Below, piece by piece: positions 23,925 through 36,321 of a DNA stretch of 64,000 bases (positions are counted from its first letter, which is position 1; every line of letters starts with the position of its first letter). A program made the translations under genes and the position numbers. The notes under the pieces are model-generated. The model saw only the letters and a program-made list of their open reading frames with translations, was not told the origin of the DNA and searched no databases. Origin of the DNA: CAVTTH01 sp963737545 (GTDB lineage Bacteria; Verrucomicrobiota; Verrucomicrobiia; Chthoniobacterales; UBA10450); assembly GCA_963737545.1 (NCBI GenBank), contig CAVTTH010000003.1, positions 1,618,231-1,682,230 of the forward strand, written 5' to 3'.

Positions 23925-25967
23925 ATGAACGTTTGGAGAAAGCTGCTGTGGTTACTGGTGGGCGTCCTGGGAGCGGGCGCCGTCGCCGTGCTGGCGCTTT
24001 CGCGGGACGAACAAATCAGCGCGCTTTGGATCATCGTTGCCGGCATGTGCACGCTGGCGATCAGTTACCGGTTCTATAGCAAATGGCTCGCGGCCAAAGT
24101 TCTGGTCTTGAACGACGCGCGAGCGACGCCGGCGATCGTGCAGGAGGACGGAAAAGATTTTGTGCCGACGAATCGCTGGATGGTTTTCGGCCATCATTTT
24201 GCCGCCATCGCCGGACCGGGACCACTCGTTGGGCCGGTGCTGGCGGCGCAGTTTGGTTTTCTGCCGGGCACACTTTGGATTTTGATCGGGGCCACACTCG
24301 GCGGCGGCGTGCACGATATGATTGTGCTCTTCAGTTCGGTGCGCCGGCGCGGAAAGACGCTCGGGCAAATGGTAAAGGAGGAAATCGGCACGGGCGTGGG
24401 TGTTCTCGCTCTCGTCAGCGTCCTTGCGATCATGATCATTCTCATCGCTGTGCTCGCGCTCGTCGTGGTGCAGGCATTGGCAAAAAGCCCGTGGGGTGTG
24501 TTCACTATCGCAACAACCATTCCGGTCGCGTTTATCATGGGGCTGGGTTTGCGTACCGGAAAAATAAATGTCGGCTGGGTTACCGCATTCGGACTTGTCG
24601 GACTCGCGTTCGCGGTTTGGGGCGGTCAATTTCTGGTGCACTATCCGACAATCGAAAACTGGTTTCGGCAGGATGCGAAATGGCTGGCCTGGGCGCTGAT
24701 GCTGTACGGCCTGGCGGCGTCGATTCTGCCGGTGTGGATGCTGCTCACGCCGCGAGACTATCTCAGCACGTTTTTGAAATTGGGGACGGTCGCGGCACTG
24801 GCGGTCGCAGTCGTTGTTTTACGGCCGACGCTCCTGATGCCTTCGATTTCCCGTTTCGTTGATGGCTCCGGACCCGTGTTTGCCGGGCCGGTCTTCCCGT
24901 TTGTTTGCATCACGATCGCCTGTGGTGCGGTTTCCGGGTTTCACTCGCTCATCGCCTCCGGCACGACGCCGAAAATGGTTGAGCGCGAAGCGAGCATTCG
25001 CAGTATCGGCTACGGCGCGATGGTGACGGAGATGATGGTGGCTTTGATGGCGATGATCGCGGCGTGCGTGTTACAGCCTGGTGAATATTTCGCGATCAAC
25101 ACGAAAGGCGCGCCGTCGGAAGTAGTCGCGAAAATCAGCGCTTCCGGATTCTCGGTAACAGAGCAGGGGATGACGCAACTTGCGGCCGACCTTGGCGAGA
25201 AAACAATGTTCGGTCGCGCCGGCGGCGCACCTACTTTCGCGGTGGGAATGGCGCACATGTTTTCGCGCATTTCCCCGAGTCCCACTGCGATGGCGCTCTG
25301 GTATCACTTCGCAATCATGTTCGAGGCGCTTTTTATTCTGACGACTCTCGATGCCGGCACGCGTGTCGGGCGGTTCCTGCTTCAGGATCTTCTCGGTAAC
25401 GTGTGGCGACCGTTGGGCAACACCCGTTCGTGGACCGCAAACTTTTTCGCCAGCGTGTTGCTGGTCGGGGCGTGGGGCTGGTTCCTGTACCAAGGCGTGC
25501 TCGATCCGCTCGGCGGTATCAATAGTCTGTGGCCACTCTTCGGTCTGGCGAATCAACTGCTTTCCGTGATCGCGCTTTGTCTCGGCACGAGCATCCTGAT
25601 CAAGATGGGGAAGGCGCGCTACAGTTTCGTCACCCTCGCGCCGCTTGTTTTCATGTGCGTCGTCACGTTTTCCGCCGGGTACATCAAAGTCTTTTCTCCG
25701 GATCCGAAACTCGGATTTTTCAGCGGCGCTCAATCGCTTGCCGCCAGCGCGAGCACCGCCGATCCCGAAAAGGCGGCGCAGCTGATCAGGCAGGCGGACG
25801 TTTGGAGAATCGATGCATTTGTGGCGCTGGTCTTTCTCGCCCTCGTCTTTTTGCTCGTGGCGGGATGTGCCCGGGAATGGTGGCGGTTGCTTCGCGGGAC
25901 AAAACCGGTCGTCTTGCACGAGAGCGAATTCATTCCCCTGGCCCAAATCGGGTCGGCGGCCAGCTAG
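23925..25967 (+). CDS. cstA: Carbon starvation protein CstA, peptide/pyruvate transporter
   Basis: This 680-residue inner membrane protein has about 16-18 hydrophobic segments. The CstA signatures FGHHFAAIAGPGPLVGPVLAAQFG and GGVHDMIVLFSSVRRRG are visible in the first third, and the GLANQLLSVIAL motif is near the end. Family members import peptides or pyruvate under starvation. The start ATG 23925 follows an AGGAGAGA ribosome site; the open frame further upstream is not needed. No LytTR-type regulator is adjacent. Confidence 0.95.
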   Translation: MNVWRKLLWLLVGVLGAGAVAVLALSRDEQISALWIIVAGMCTLAISYRFYSKWLAAKVLVLNDARATPAIVQEDGKDFVPTNRWMVFGHHFAAIAGPGPLVGPVLAAQFGFLPGTLWILIGATLGGGVHDMIVLFSSVRRRGKTLGQMVKEEIGTGVGVLALVSVLAIMIILIAVLALVVVQALAKSPWGVFTIATTIPVAFIMGLGLRTGKINVGWVTAFGLVGLAFAVWGGQFLVHYPTIENWFRQDAKWLAWALMLYGLAASILPVWMLLTPRDYLSTFLKLGTVAALAVAVVVLRPTLLMPSISRFVDGSGPVFAGPVFPFVCITIACGAVSGFHSLIASGTTPKMVEREASIRSIGYGAMVTEMMVALMAMIAACVLQPGEYFAINTKGAPSEVVAKISASGFSVTEQGMTQLAADLGEKTMFGRAGGAPTFAVGMAHMFSRISPSPTAMALWYHFAIMFEALFILTTLDAGTRVGRFLLQDLLGNVWRPLGNTRSWTANFFASVLLVGAWGWFLYQGVLDPLGGINSLWPLFGLANQLLSVIALCLGTSILIKMGKARYSFVTLAPLVFMCVVTFSAGYIKVFSPDPKLGFFSGAQSLAASASTADPEKAAQLIRQADVWRIDAFVALVFLALVFLLVAGCAREWWRLLRGTKPVVLHESEFIPLAQIGSAAS

Positions 25968-26169
25968 TGATTGAACCTTCGGATTCTTTGGTTAGCGGAG
26001 ATTGCCAATTAATCCGTTGACAAGGTATGGCGCTCTTCGCAAGTTCTCGGTTCGCCTTTTCGTAACGATGCTCGCTTCTCGTCTTCTCCCCACCGCTATC
26101 GCAGGCAATTCGCCGGCCATTCTTCGGTTTCCGACGGAAGCGATCCCTGCCGTCCGTTCCCTGCGCAAT

Positions 26170-26388
26170 ATGACCACTCAACTCCTGCAAGAAGCAGCCC
26201 AAGTGATCCCGAATCAACAACTCTTGATTAACGTCGTTTCAAAGCGCGTTCGTCAACTTGGCCTCGGGCATCGCCCGCTGGTCGAAGTCACGTCTCATCG
26301 TTCGCTCACTGACATTGCATTGCGGGAGATTATCGCCGGCAAACTCACTTTCGAGTCGACTCAGGAAAAGCCTGCCGACGCAGCCTAG
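26170..26388 (+). CDS. rpoZ: RNA polymerase omega subunit
   Basis: This 72-residue protein matches omega: NQQLLINVVSKRVRQL and PLVEVTS then DIALREIIAGKL, corresponding to the conserved helices that clamp the beta' C-terminus. The open frame begins at 26002, but only the part from ATG 26170 resembles omega. It is followed 85 bp later by smpB in the same direction, a common housekeeping neighbourhood. Confidence 0.8.
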   Translation: MTTQLLQEAAQVIPNQQLLINVVSKRVRQLGLGHRPLVEVTSHRSLTDIALREIIAGKLTFESTQEKPADAA

Positions 26389-26473
26389 CCGGGCGATAGG
26401 GCAGATTTCCTGCGTGGGATCTGGCTCGACCGACGCGATTGAGCCCTGATGCCTCCAGCGTAAGCTTTTCGTC

Positions 26474-26935
26474 ATGGCCGCCGAATCGATCGTCAATCGC
26501 AAGGCGCTCCGCGATTTTCACATTTTGGAGCGTTATGAGGCCGGCATCGAGCTCAAGGGGAGCGAAGTAAAGTCGATCAGGGCCGGCAAGGCGAACATCA
26601 GCGACGCATTCGCGCGCATCGAGAACGGCCAGGCGTTCATGTATAACGCCGATATCCAGCCGTACGCGCAAGCCAGCCATGATGTCCCGGCGCCGAAGCG
26701 CGTGCGCCGCCTGCTCCTGCACCGCCATGAAATCGACAAGCTTCACGGCCTAACGAATATCGACGGCCGGGCGTTGGTCATCCTGAGCCTCTACTGGAAG
26801 AAAGGACACCTTAAAACGGAGCTCGGTGTCGCGACGGGAAAAGTCGCGCACGATAAGCGGGCTGACTTGAAGAAGCGGGCGACGGATCGAGAGACCGAGC
26901 GGGAAGTTGCGCGTTTCAATCGGAAACACGGATGA
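26474..26935 (+). CDS. smpB: SsrA-binding protein SmpB
   Basis: Binds tmRNA and carries it to stalled ribosomes. The 153-residue protein has the usual order: N-terminal NRKALRDFHILERYEAGIEL, GSEVKSIRAGKANISDAF, HDVPAPKRVRRLLLHRHEI, and the basic C-terminal tail (KKRATDRETEREVARFNRKHG). Its RNA partner ssrA is at 41.8 kb in this window. It overlaps thpR by 4 bp (ATGA). Confidence 0.96.
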   Translation: MAAESIVNRKALRDFHILERYEAGIELKGSEVKSIRAGKANISDAFARIENGQAFMYNADIQPYAQASHDVPAPKRVRRLLLHRHEIDKLHGLTNIDGRALVILSLYWKKGHLKTELGVATGKVAHDKRADLKKRATDRETEREVARFNRKHG

Positions 26936-27480
26936 GAGGAGAGACGAAGCGCCTTTTCGTCTGCATTGAACTACCGGATTCCGTGAAAGGCAGGCTGACC
27001 GCGCTCGATCCCAATCTGCGTGGCGTGCGCTGGCTCCGGTCTGAGCAAATGCACCTCACTCTCAGTTTCCTTGGAGAAGTTGCGAGCGAAGCTGAGGCGA
27101 AACTGCGTCGGGCGCTGGTTACGATCAGGGTCGCGCCATTTTTTCTTTCGGTCAGCGGCGTTGGAACGTTTCCGGCGAAAGGCCGGCCGAAAATAATCTG
27201 GATCGGCGTCGGCACCGGGCACCCGCATCTGTTTCAGCTGCACAAACGCGTGCAAGACGCCGTGCTTGCCGCGGAGTTGGAACCGGATCTTCGTCCCTGG
27301 CATCCGCATATGACGCTGGCCCGCTGTCAGAATGTCTCCGCGCAATCAATCCGGCCATTTCTGAAAGCACAGGCCGAATTCGATGCGGGATTGATTCACG
27401 TCGAAAGCTTTTCTCTCAATTCCAGCGCGCTCATGCCCGCCGGCTCAGTCTACACGCGCGAGCTTCTTATCAGTCTGTAG
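26932..27480 (+). CDS. thpR: RNA 2',3'-cyclic phosphodiesterase (2H family)
   Basis: This 182-residue protein has the two HxTx motifs of the 2H phosphoesterases: HLTLSFLG near residue 40 and HMTLARC near residue 125. It hydrolyses 2',3'-cyclic RNA ends or acts as a ligase-like enzyme in vitro. Translation is coupled to smpB through an ATGA overlap. The stop codon TAG is the first TAG of the palindromic repeat that starts here. Confidence 0.9.
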   Translation: MRGETKRLFVCIELPDSVKGRLTALDPNLRGVRWLRSEQMHLTLSFLGEVASEAEAKLRRALVTIRVAPFFLSVSGVGTFPAKGRPKIIWIGVGTGHPHLFQLHKRVQDAVLAAELEPDLRPWHPHMTLARCQNVSAQSIRPFLKAQAEFDAGLIHVESFSLNSSALMPAGSVYTRELLISL

Positions 27481-27547
27481 CGGCGGTCTCTGACCGCCGA
27501 TCATTCTCCTATAAGATGGAGACGGCGGTCAGAGACCGCCGCTACAA
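27475..27547. repeat. Palindromic TGTAGCGGCGGTC repeat shared by two convergent genes
   Basis: Left arm TGTAGCGGCGGTCTCTGACC and right arm CGGTCAGAGACCGCCGCTACA. TAG in the left terminus (27478-27480) is the stop of thpR, and TAG in the right terminus on the minus strand (27542-27544) is the stop of the MFS gene. The hairpin could serve as a two-way terminator. Confidence 0.85.
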
Positions 27548-29032
27548 TCCTCGACTCGATAGGGGCGCTGCGACGTGCTCGAGTGACCGCCGTTCTGCCG
27601 GAACACCGATCCAAATCTCGATCATGGCTCCGAAAATCATGAGCACGGCGCCAACCAGATATCCGACGAACAATGCCGTGCGCGATCCAGTGCCGATAAT
27701 CCATCCGAACAACACCGGCGCGCCGACTCCGCCCGCCAGAGTTCCGATGGCGTAGAAAATGGCGATCGCGAGTGCGCGAATTTCCAGCGGGAAAATTTCG
27801 CTGACCGTCAAGTAGGCCGAGCTGGCCGCCGCAGAGGCCACGAAGAATATGATCGTCCAGGCCAGCGTCTGCGTTTGTGCGGTGAGCAGTCCGGCGTGAA
27901 AGAGCCAGCCGGTGAACGCGAGCAGGATGCCCGAGAGCGCATAGGTCCCGGCGATCATGCGCTTGCGGCCGATGGTGTCGAAAAAATGCCCGAGCATGAG
28001 CGGTCCGAGAACGTTTCCGAGCGCGAACGGAAGAAGATAGCCGCCGACATTTTGTGCCGGCACACCGTAGAAACGCATCAGCACCAGGCCGTAGGTGAAA
28101 AAGATGGCGTTGTAGAAGAACGCTTGTGTAAACATCAGCACGAATCCGAGCATCGAGCGGCGACGATGCTCGTGCGCGATTGCGTTCCAAATCTCGTGCC
28201 AGGCTGTGCGGCTGCGAGTGTGGATTCGCGTTGGCGGCGCGTCGTACGCTGGCAGAGCTTGCGGCGCGATGGAGCGTTCAACTTCGTCCACGATCTGTTC
28301 CGCCTCGGCATTGCGACGGTGGATCATGAGCCAGCGCGGACTTTCCGGAATCCAGCGCCGAAAGAATATTACGATCAGTCCGAGGACCGCGCCGATCCCG
28401 AACGCTAAACGCCAGCCGAGCCAGATCGGCAACCGGTGCGGATTGAGCAGCACGATGGTCGCTCCTGCGCCCAATGCGGCGCCGATCCAATATGAGCCGT
28501 TGATCATCAAATCGACCCGGCCCCGTACACGTGCTGGAATCAATTCGTCGATCGCGGAGTTAATTGCGGCGTACTCGCCGCCGATTCCAGCTCCGGTCAG
28601 CGCGCGAAAAAACGCGTAACTCGCAAAACTCCAGGAAATGGCGGTCAGAGCTGTCGCGGTGAGATAAAGCGTCACGGTGATAAAGAACAATTTCTTCCTG
28701 CCGAAGCGGTCTGTTCCGTATCCAAAGAGGACCGCCCCGAGCACTGCACCCGCCAGATAAAAGGTCGCGCTCGCGCCTACTTGGGCATCACTTAGTCCCA
28801 GCGTCTCGCGATGGGTCAGAATTCCGCCGAGTGAACCGGCCAGCGTGACCTCAAGGCCGTCGAGAATCCAGGTTGCGCCGAGCGCGACGACAATCAGCCA
28901 ATGCCACCGGCTCCATGGCAACCGGTCGAGCCGGGCTGGCACAGACGATTCGATCCATTTGTCCGCCGCGAGTCGCGCATTCACGCCTTCCACAAGATAA
29001 CACTGGCAAGATGCGAGGCCGTCCACCAGCAA
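27542..29032 (-). CDS. MFS transporter, sugar/aromatic-acid porter-like
   Basis: This protein of about 496 residues has 12 hydrophobic segments and the MFS signature GYGTDRFGRKKLF between segments 2 and 3, with its repeat GHFFDTIGRKRMI in the second half. The RWIPESPRWL block is typical of the sugar-porter/SV2-like group. The substrate is not clear. The first codon at 29032 is TTG; a GTG at 28984 just before NARLAADKW is an alternative start. The stop is supplied by a palindromic repeat. Confidence 0.85.
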   Translation of the reverse strand: MLVDGLASCQCYLVEGVNARLAADKWIESSVPARLDRLPWSRWHWLIVVALGATWILDGLEVTLAGSLGGILTHRETLGLSDAQVGASATFYLAGAVLGAVLFGYGTDRFGRKKLFFITVTLYLTATALTAISWSFASYAFFRALTGAGIGGEYAAINSAIDELIPARVRGRVDLMINGSYWIGAALGAGATIVLLNPHRLPIWLGWRLAFGIGAVLGLIVIFFRRWIPESPRWLMIHRRNAEAEQIVDEVERSIAPQALPAYDAPPTRIHTRSRTAWHEIWNAIAHEHRRRSMLGFVLMFTQAFFYNAIFFTYGLVLMRFYGVPAQNVGGYLLPFALGNVLGPLMLGHFFDTIGRKRMIAGTYALSGILLAFTGWLFHAGLLTAQTQTLAWTIIFFVASAAASSAYLTVSEIFPLEIRALAIAIFYAIGTLAGGVGAPVLFGWIIGTGSRTALFVGYLVGAVLMIFGAMIEIWIGVPAERRSLEHVAAPLSSRGL

Positions 29033-29171
29033 ACGCCATTTTACTTTAACGAAATTTTACGTGAATTATTTGTCTGTAACCGAAGTCCAATTGAACTGGC
29101 GTCAGGCCCGGAATCAATGCGCGGATTGAACGTTGTGGTGGGGGATTTGGGTCCGGCCTTCGCATCCAGAC

Positions 29172-30896
29172 ATGGAAAAGAAAATATTCCTCGGTAAATA
29201 CCGTATTTCGGCCAGTGGCGATGATGCGTTGGCGGAGCCGCATCCGGTCTCCTCTCAAGCAAGGTACGCGGCGAAGGAGATCGATTCTGGTAGAAAAGTG
29301 ATCGTAGATTTATTTCCGGTCGATTCGTCCAAGAAGGCGGTCCGAACGCAACTCGAAGCCGAAGCCGTTGCGGCCAGGCAACTCAATCACATCAACCTCC
29401 CGACCCTTTACGATTTCGGATTCGAAGATGACCAGCTGGTTTGCGTCAGCGAATACTTTGACGGTACCACGGCCGAGGCCTGGGTCACGACCTACGGGCC
29501 GTTGTCAGTCGACGTCGTGTTGCGCATCGCGGTGCAAGTCGTCAGCGCGCTGGGAGCGGCTGCGTCCCATAAGATTTTTCATTACGCCATTAATCCGCGG
29601 AATCTGCTCATCGTTCCCGGCCAAACGCCGGAGGGCGACTGGCCACTCGTGAAAGTGCTGCATCTTGTCGGTCCTGCCCCAACGTTTTCCGCACCCGACG
29701 TCTCGACCGCGCGCTTCGACAACACTGCGACCTTTGCCAGTCCGGAACAGCTGGAGCACCTGCCGGTAGATTTTCGCTCGGAAGTCTTTTCGTTAGGCTG
29801 CACGCTCTGGTTTCTCCTCACGCGCACAGCGCCATTCGCCTCCCCAGATGATTCAGGGAAAGCGGCGCCGAGGAAGATGGAACTGGCGACCGAAAGGTTG
29901 ACCGGCGTTCCGCGAAAGGTCAGGCGTTTGCTCGCGCACATGCTGGCGGCAGATCCTAACGAGCGACCGGTCGATCCCATCGCATTGGAGAAGCGAATCC
30001 GGCTTGTTCTTTCGGAGTTGGAGCAAAGAAAACAAGCGATCGTTCCGGTGCCAGTGGAGGAGAATGTGATTGCGGTTCCTACTCGCCGGCGCTTTCCTGC
30101 GAGAGCCCTCGCTCTGGTGGCGATGTTTCTCGCCATTGCCACGCTCGTTGTGCTGGCTCTGCCAGAACGTTTCAGGCCCGATCGACTCCTGCGAACCGCA
30201 CGGCAGCCTGCGCCAATCGGAGTTTCAATTGGAGTCCCGGAAACGAAGGACAAACCCGCGAAAACGCGGGGCGAGAATGAAGAGCAATCACCCGCTTTCC
30301 ATGGCGAGATAAATGCAAAAATTGCGCCGATGGCTCCGCCGGCTGTCGCTCCCGCGAGCCAGATTGTGGCGGCACCGGTACCGGAAAGCTCACTGAATCC
30401 TTCAGTGCCCACGTCGCCCACGCAACGACCCTCCCCTCTTGCGGCAAATGAAATTCCGGCGGTTGCAGAACAGGTCCCGCCCAAGTCTCCGGCGGACTCG
30501 TCCGGTGACGGGGCGACCGCTGTGCCCGAAATCTCACCGGGCGTGACGTCAACGGGCAAGAATGTTTCAACCCCTGTTCCAGCGATTTTGCCGGATCCCT
30601 CCGTCTCCGCGCCTTTGGAAGGAGCGAATTCGGATGGAAAAGTTGCGGCGAAGGCGGAAGCAAAAAGTCGCGGCGCTGCGCAATCGGCAAACGCAGGAAA
30701 GGCGCCAGGGAGAGGTGAGGTCAAGCATCGGAGTCGCCTTGCCGGCGCGCGCGCTCGAAGTCGCGAGGGAATGGTCCGATTCCCGGGCGGAATGATCCGG
30801 GCCCGGGTCATTGGCACCACGCCGGAGGGTGATTTGGTGCTCGCGTTGCCGTCGCACCGAGTGGTCATTGTGCCGTCGCCGCCTCCCGATTTCTAA
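29172..30896 (+). CDS. Membrane-anchored pseudokinase of the bacterial Ser/Thr kinase family
   Basis: The 574-residue protein has a protein-kinase-like fold in residues 1-290: a strand pattern at the N-terminus, helix-C-like EAEAVAARQLNHINLPTLYDFG, hinge SEYFDG, and the ASPEQ/FSLGCTLWFLL part of the C lobe. All catalytic residues are replaced: the VAIK lysine is D46 in VIVDLFP, HRD is H137-Y-A139 with N141 in place of Lys, and DFG is H164-L-V166. A single membrane helix (ALVAMFLAIATLVVLAL) near residue 310 is followed by a Pro/Ala-rich region and a small basic domain. It may act as a scaffold. ATG 29172 gives the first plausible domain start. Confidence 0.8.
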   Translation: MEKKIFLGKYRISASGDDALAEPHPVSSQARYAAKEIDSGRKVIVDLFPVDSSKKAVRTQLEAEAVAARQLNHINLPTLYDFGFEDDQLVCVSEYFDGTTAEAWVTTYGPLSVDVVLRIAVQVVSALGAAASHKIFHYAINPRNLLIVPGQTPEGDWPLVKVLHLVGPAPTFSAPDVSTARFDNTATFASPEQLEHLPVDFRSEVFSLGCTLWFLLTRTAPFASPDDSGKAAPRKMELATERLTGVPRKVRRLLAHMLAADPNERPVDPIALEKRIRLVLSELEQRKQAIVPVPVEENVIAVPTRRRFPARALALVAMFLAIATLVVLALPERFRPDRLLRTARQPAPIGVSIGVPETKDKPAKTRGENEEQSPAFHGEINAKIAPMAPPAVAPASQIVAAPVPESSLNPSVPTSPTQRPSPLAANEIPAVAEQVPPKSPADSSGDGATAVPEISPGVTSTGKNVSTPVPAILPDPSVSAPLEGANSDGKVAAKAEAKSRGAAQSANAGKAPGRGEVKHRSRLAGARARSREGMVRFPGGMIRARVIGTTPEGDLVLALPSHRVVIVPSPPPDF

Positions 30897-30939
30897 ACGG
30901 GAGCGAGTTTCGGCGCAGCGAAACTAACCGCCTTCGACG

Positions 30940-31362
30940 TTACATGTGCAGCCACCAGGCTGTGACAACGCAAGCGAGCAGAGCGGTGGTAAGCCAATCG
31001 AGCAACTGACCGACCACGACCAAGGGATGGAGATTGATGTAGACGGCTGCTTCCACCGCGAGCGGCGCAGCCAGCGCAATCCAGATGACGGCGGCGAAAC
31101 GAAACGCTCCGGGCAAACCCTCCGCGAAAACGCCGACTCCGTGACGGACAACGAGGACGAAGACCGTTGCGATCGCGATGGCGGCGAGGACATGAAGCAG
31201 ACTGGACAACGTGTGATTGCGTGGTCCCTCCGGTCGCCACGTGGCAGGTGTGGCTCTTTGGTAGCTGTGAAAGATGACACCCATCCAAAGCCAGCTGGTC
31301 AGGATTGAGATCACACCAGCGATAAGCCCGGGAACCAGGGCGAAATGAAGTAATGTTTGCAT
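30940..31362 (-). CDS. Integral membrane protein, unknown
   Basis: This 140-residue protein has four predicted membrane helices (about residues 8-28, 54-76, 84-108 and 116-138). The loop FHSYQRATPATWRPEG is the most distinctive part. No firm family is recognised; a DUF1761-like relation is possible. ATG 31362 is preferred to the earlier codon at 31425, which adds a non-hydrophobic leader. Confidence 0.6.
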   Translation of the reverse strand: MQTLLHFALVPGLIAGVISILTSWLWMGVIFHSYQRATPATWRPEGPRNHTLSSLLHVLAAIAIATVFVLVVRHGVGVFAEGLPGAFRFAAVIWIALAAPLAVEAAVYINLHPLVVVGQLLDWLTTALLACVVTAWWLHM

Positions 31363-31557
31363 AAGGGGATGCTCGATCCTAGCGATCCGTTGCGGGAGAT
31401 GCAATGTCTCAGATCGCAGACGCACTTCGATGTGGCATCGCGTTGGATTTTGCTTAAATGTGACGCGACCTTAACATGATCGACACATTTGTAGTTTAAT
31501 CTTTCCCCAAAAGAGCAAGGGCTGCTCGCTGAAAAACCACGACGCAATCAAAACAAA

Positions 31558-31746
31558 TTGAAAAAAGTAAAACTCGATTTGGAATTCAATGAGTTGACAG
31601 ATTTTTTGGAAACGCAGGGTGGCGACCTCGCTGTTAGCGTGCGTCAGCCCAGCCTCCAGGAACGAATGCGTTATGGTGCGCGACTCGTTCGACCGAGGCG
31701 GCGAACCGGCAAGAAGCGAGGCCGGTCCTCTGCCAAGCGCTCCTAG
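31558..31746 (+). CDS. Possible small basic protein
   Basis: This 62-residue frame begins with TTG and ends in a Lys/Arg-rich tail (RRRTGKKRGRSSAKRS). The N-terminal part is acidic and amphipathic (VKLDLEFNELTDFLE). There is no clear ribosome site and no known family. It could be noise in the 400-bp region between two minus-strand genes. Confidence 0.3.
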   Translation: MKKVKLDLEFNELTDFLETQGGDLAVSVRQPSLQERMRYGARLVRPRRRTGKKRGRSSAKRS

Positions 31747-31827
31747 CGCAATGGCATGGGGAGAGCCGGAACCTTGATGGTGCCCAACGGCACAACGCGG
31801 ACCTGTTCCGCAAAACAACCTGTTTTT

Positions 31828-32037
31828 TTAAAACCGGCGTAATACTTCGACCGCGTGGATCATTGGCCAGGCGGAGACGATTGCCAAGACTCCAAAGAGC
31901 GTCAGCTCCACTACAAATTCCCAGAGCCGCTCCCGGGCAAGGTAGTCCTGAGCGATTCGCCGGATCGAGCTGCGTTTGCGGTTGGGATAACCACGCTTTT
32001 TCAATCGGGAAACGGTGACGACGTACGGTGATTTCAT
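31828..32037 (-). CDS. Small single-pass membrane protein
   Basis: This 69-residue protein from ATG 32037 (MKSPYVVTVSRLKKRG) has a basic N-terminal half and one strongly hydrophobic helix (FVVELTLFGVLAIVSAWPMI). It is not recognised. It lies just downstream of the VPS10-like gene, on the same strand, with a 65-bp gap, and might be in the same transcript. Confidence 0.5.
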   Translation of the reverse strand: MKSPYVVTVSRLKKRGYPNRKRSSIRRIAQDYLARERLWEFVVELTLFGVLAIVSAWPMIHAVEVLRRF

Positions 32038-32102
32038 GATGCCGTTGTCTAAGCGCAGCACGCACCGCCGTCATGTAACAAAGGGTTAAGATCGCGTGAC
32101 GA

Positions 32103-35384
<3,282 letters not shown>

Positions 35385-35390
35385 GGGAAG

Positions 35391-36164
35391 TTACTTCGAA
35401 GGCTGAGTGGGAAAATGAAATACGGAGTCGTCGATGGGCACATTGCCTTCAACGTTGTCGAGAATCAGTTTTTGTTTGTCCTGCGAACCTTTACGGCCGG
35501 ACTCCAACGAGAAGGGCAGAAATACGCCGTTGACCTTTTCGTAGTCGCTCAGGTCGGTTTCGGTCTCGACCTGCGCCCCATGCTCCGTCCGTTGTGTGAG
35601 AACGCGAATCTCGAGAAAATAATCAGGATCGAGGAAGACATAATTAATGTCGCCGTTCTTGCGTGTGACCTTCAGTTTGTAGGCCTCGGTCCCTTCCACA
35701 TCTTCCGTCCCGAGGTACTCGACCGTGCTGCCCTTCTCTTTCCAATCAACCAGCGGTCCGTCGATTTCCGCCTCCTCGATCAAAGACTTCGTGTCGTCCG
35801 CAGACATTTTCTCCGGATCTTTCCGGCCTCGAAAGGGGGAGATTTGCCAGGCTTGAGTGCCATCGTAAGCCTGCACCTGTGTCATTCCCTGAAGAGTTGC
35901 CTCGGTCCGAACTTCGCCCGGTCTTTTCTTTATCTCTGTATAGGCCAACTGAAACCGCCCTTCGTTCAAAAGAAGCTTGCCCGTTAGGCGCACCGATTTC
36001 AGAGCGGCCAGGGCGGTGGCGCCACCTTTGGCCTCGATGTTATTGGCGACCAACTCGTCCACGGTCGGTTGGCCGCCGATGGTTAATTTCTTCGAGTCTT
36101 GGGCGTTAATCGCTGTGGCGATCCATAAGCCCGCTATCAAAAAAATGGCAAAACGTAGTTTCAT
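35391..36164 (-). CDS. Exported LolA/outer-membrane-lipoprotein-sorting-like protein
   Basis: This 257-residue protein has a signal peptide (residues 1-21) and a beta-rich body typical of LolA/LolB-like half-barrels (VRTEATLQGMTQVQAYDGTQAWQ and YFLEIRVLTQRT segments). It would sit in the periplasm and might carry a lipid. It lies directly upstream of the VPS10-like gene. No Cys lipobox is seen. The substrate is unknown. Confidence 0.7.
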   Translation of the reverse strand: MKLRFAIFLIAGLWIATAINAQDSKKLTIGGQPTVDELVANNIEAKGGATALAALKSVRLTGKLLLNEGRFQLAYTEIKKRPGEVRTEATLQGMTQVQAYDGTQAWQISPFRGRKDPEKMSADDTKSLIEEAEIDGPLVDWKEKGSTVEYLGTEDVEGTEAYKLKVTRKNGDINYVFLDPDYFLEIRVLTQRTEHGAQVETETDLSDYEKVNGVFLPFSLESGRKGSQDKQKLILDNVEGNVPIDDSVFHFPTQPSK

Positions 36165-36321
36165 GAGTTTTCAATCCAACATTTCAACAGCGATTGATCC
36201 GCTGCGGGGCGCGATACCATGGCAGATATGAAGGCACAGGGCAATCGAGTTAGACAGCCGGCAGAAGATGATGTGATGTAGAAAACCGAATCATCTGCCG
36301 CTCCGCACCAAACTAATCATT

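Noticed and set aside
26002..26169. Longer start for the omega subunit gene
   Set aside because: Only the part from 26170 matches omega; the upstream residues have no domain character.
29582..30868. 428-residue open frame antisense to the pseudokinase gene
   Set aside because: Low-complexity Arg/Ser/Ala translation of the complementary strand of a Pro/Ala-rich region; no domain.
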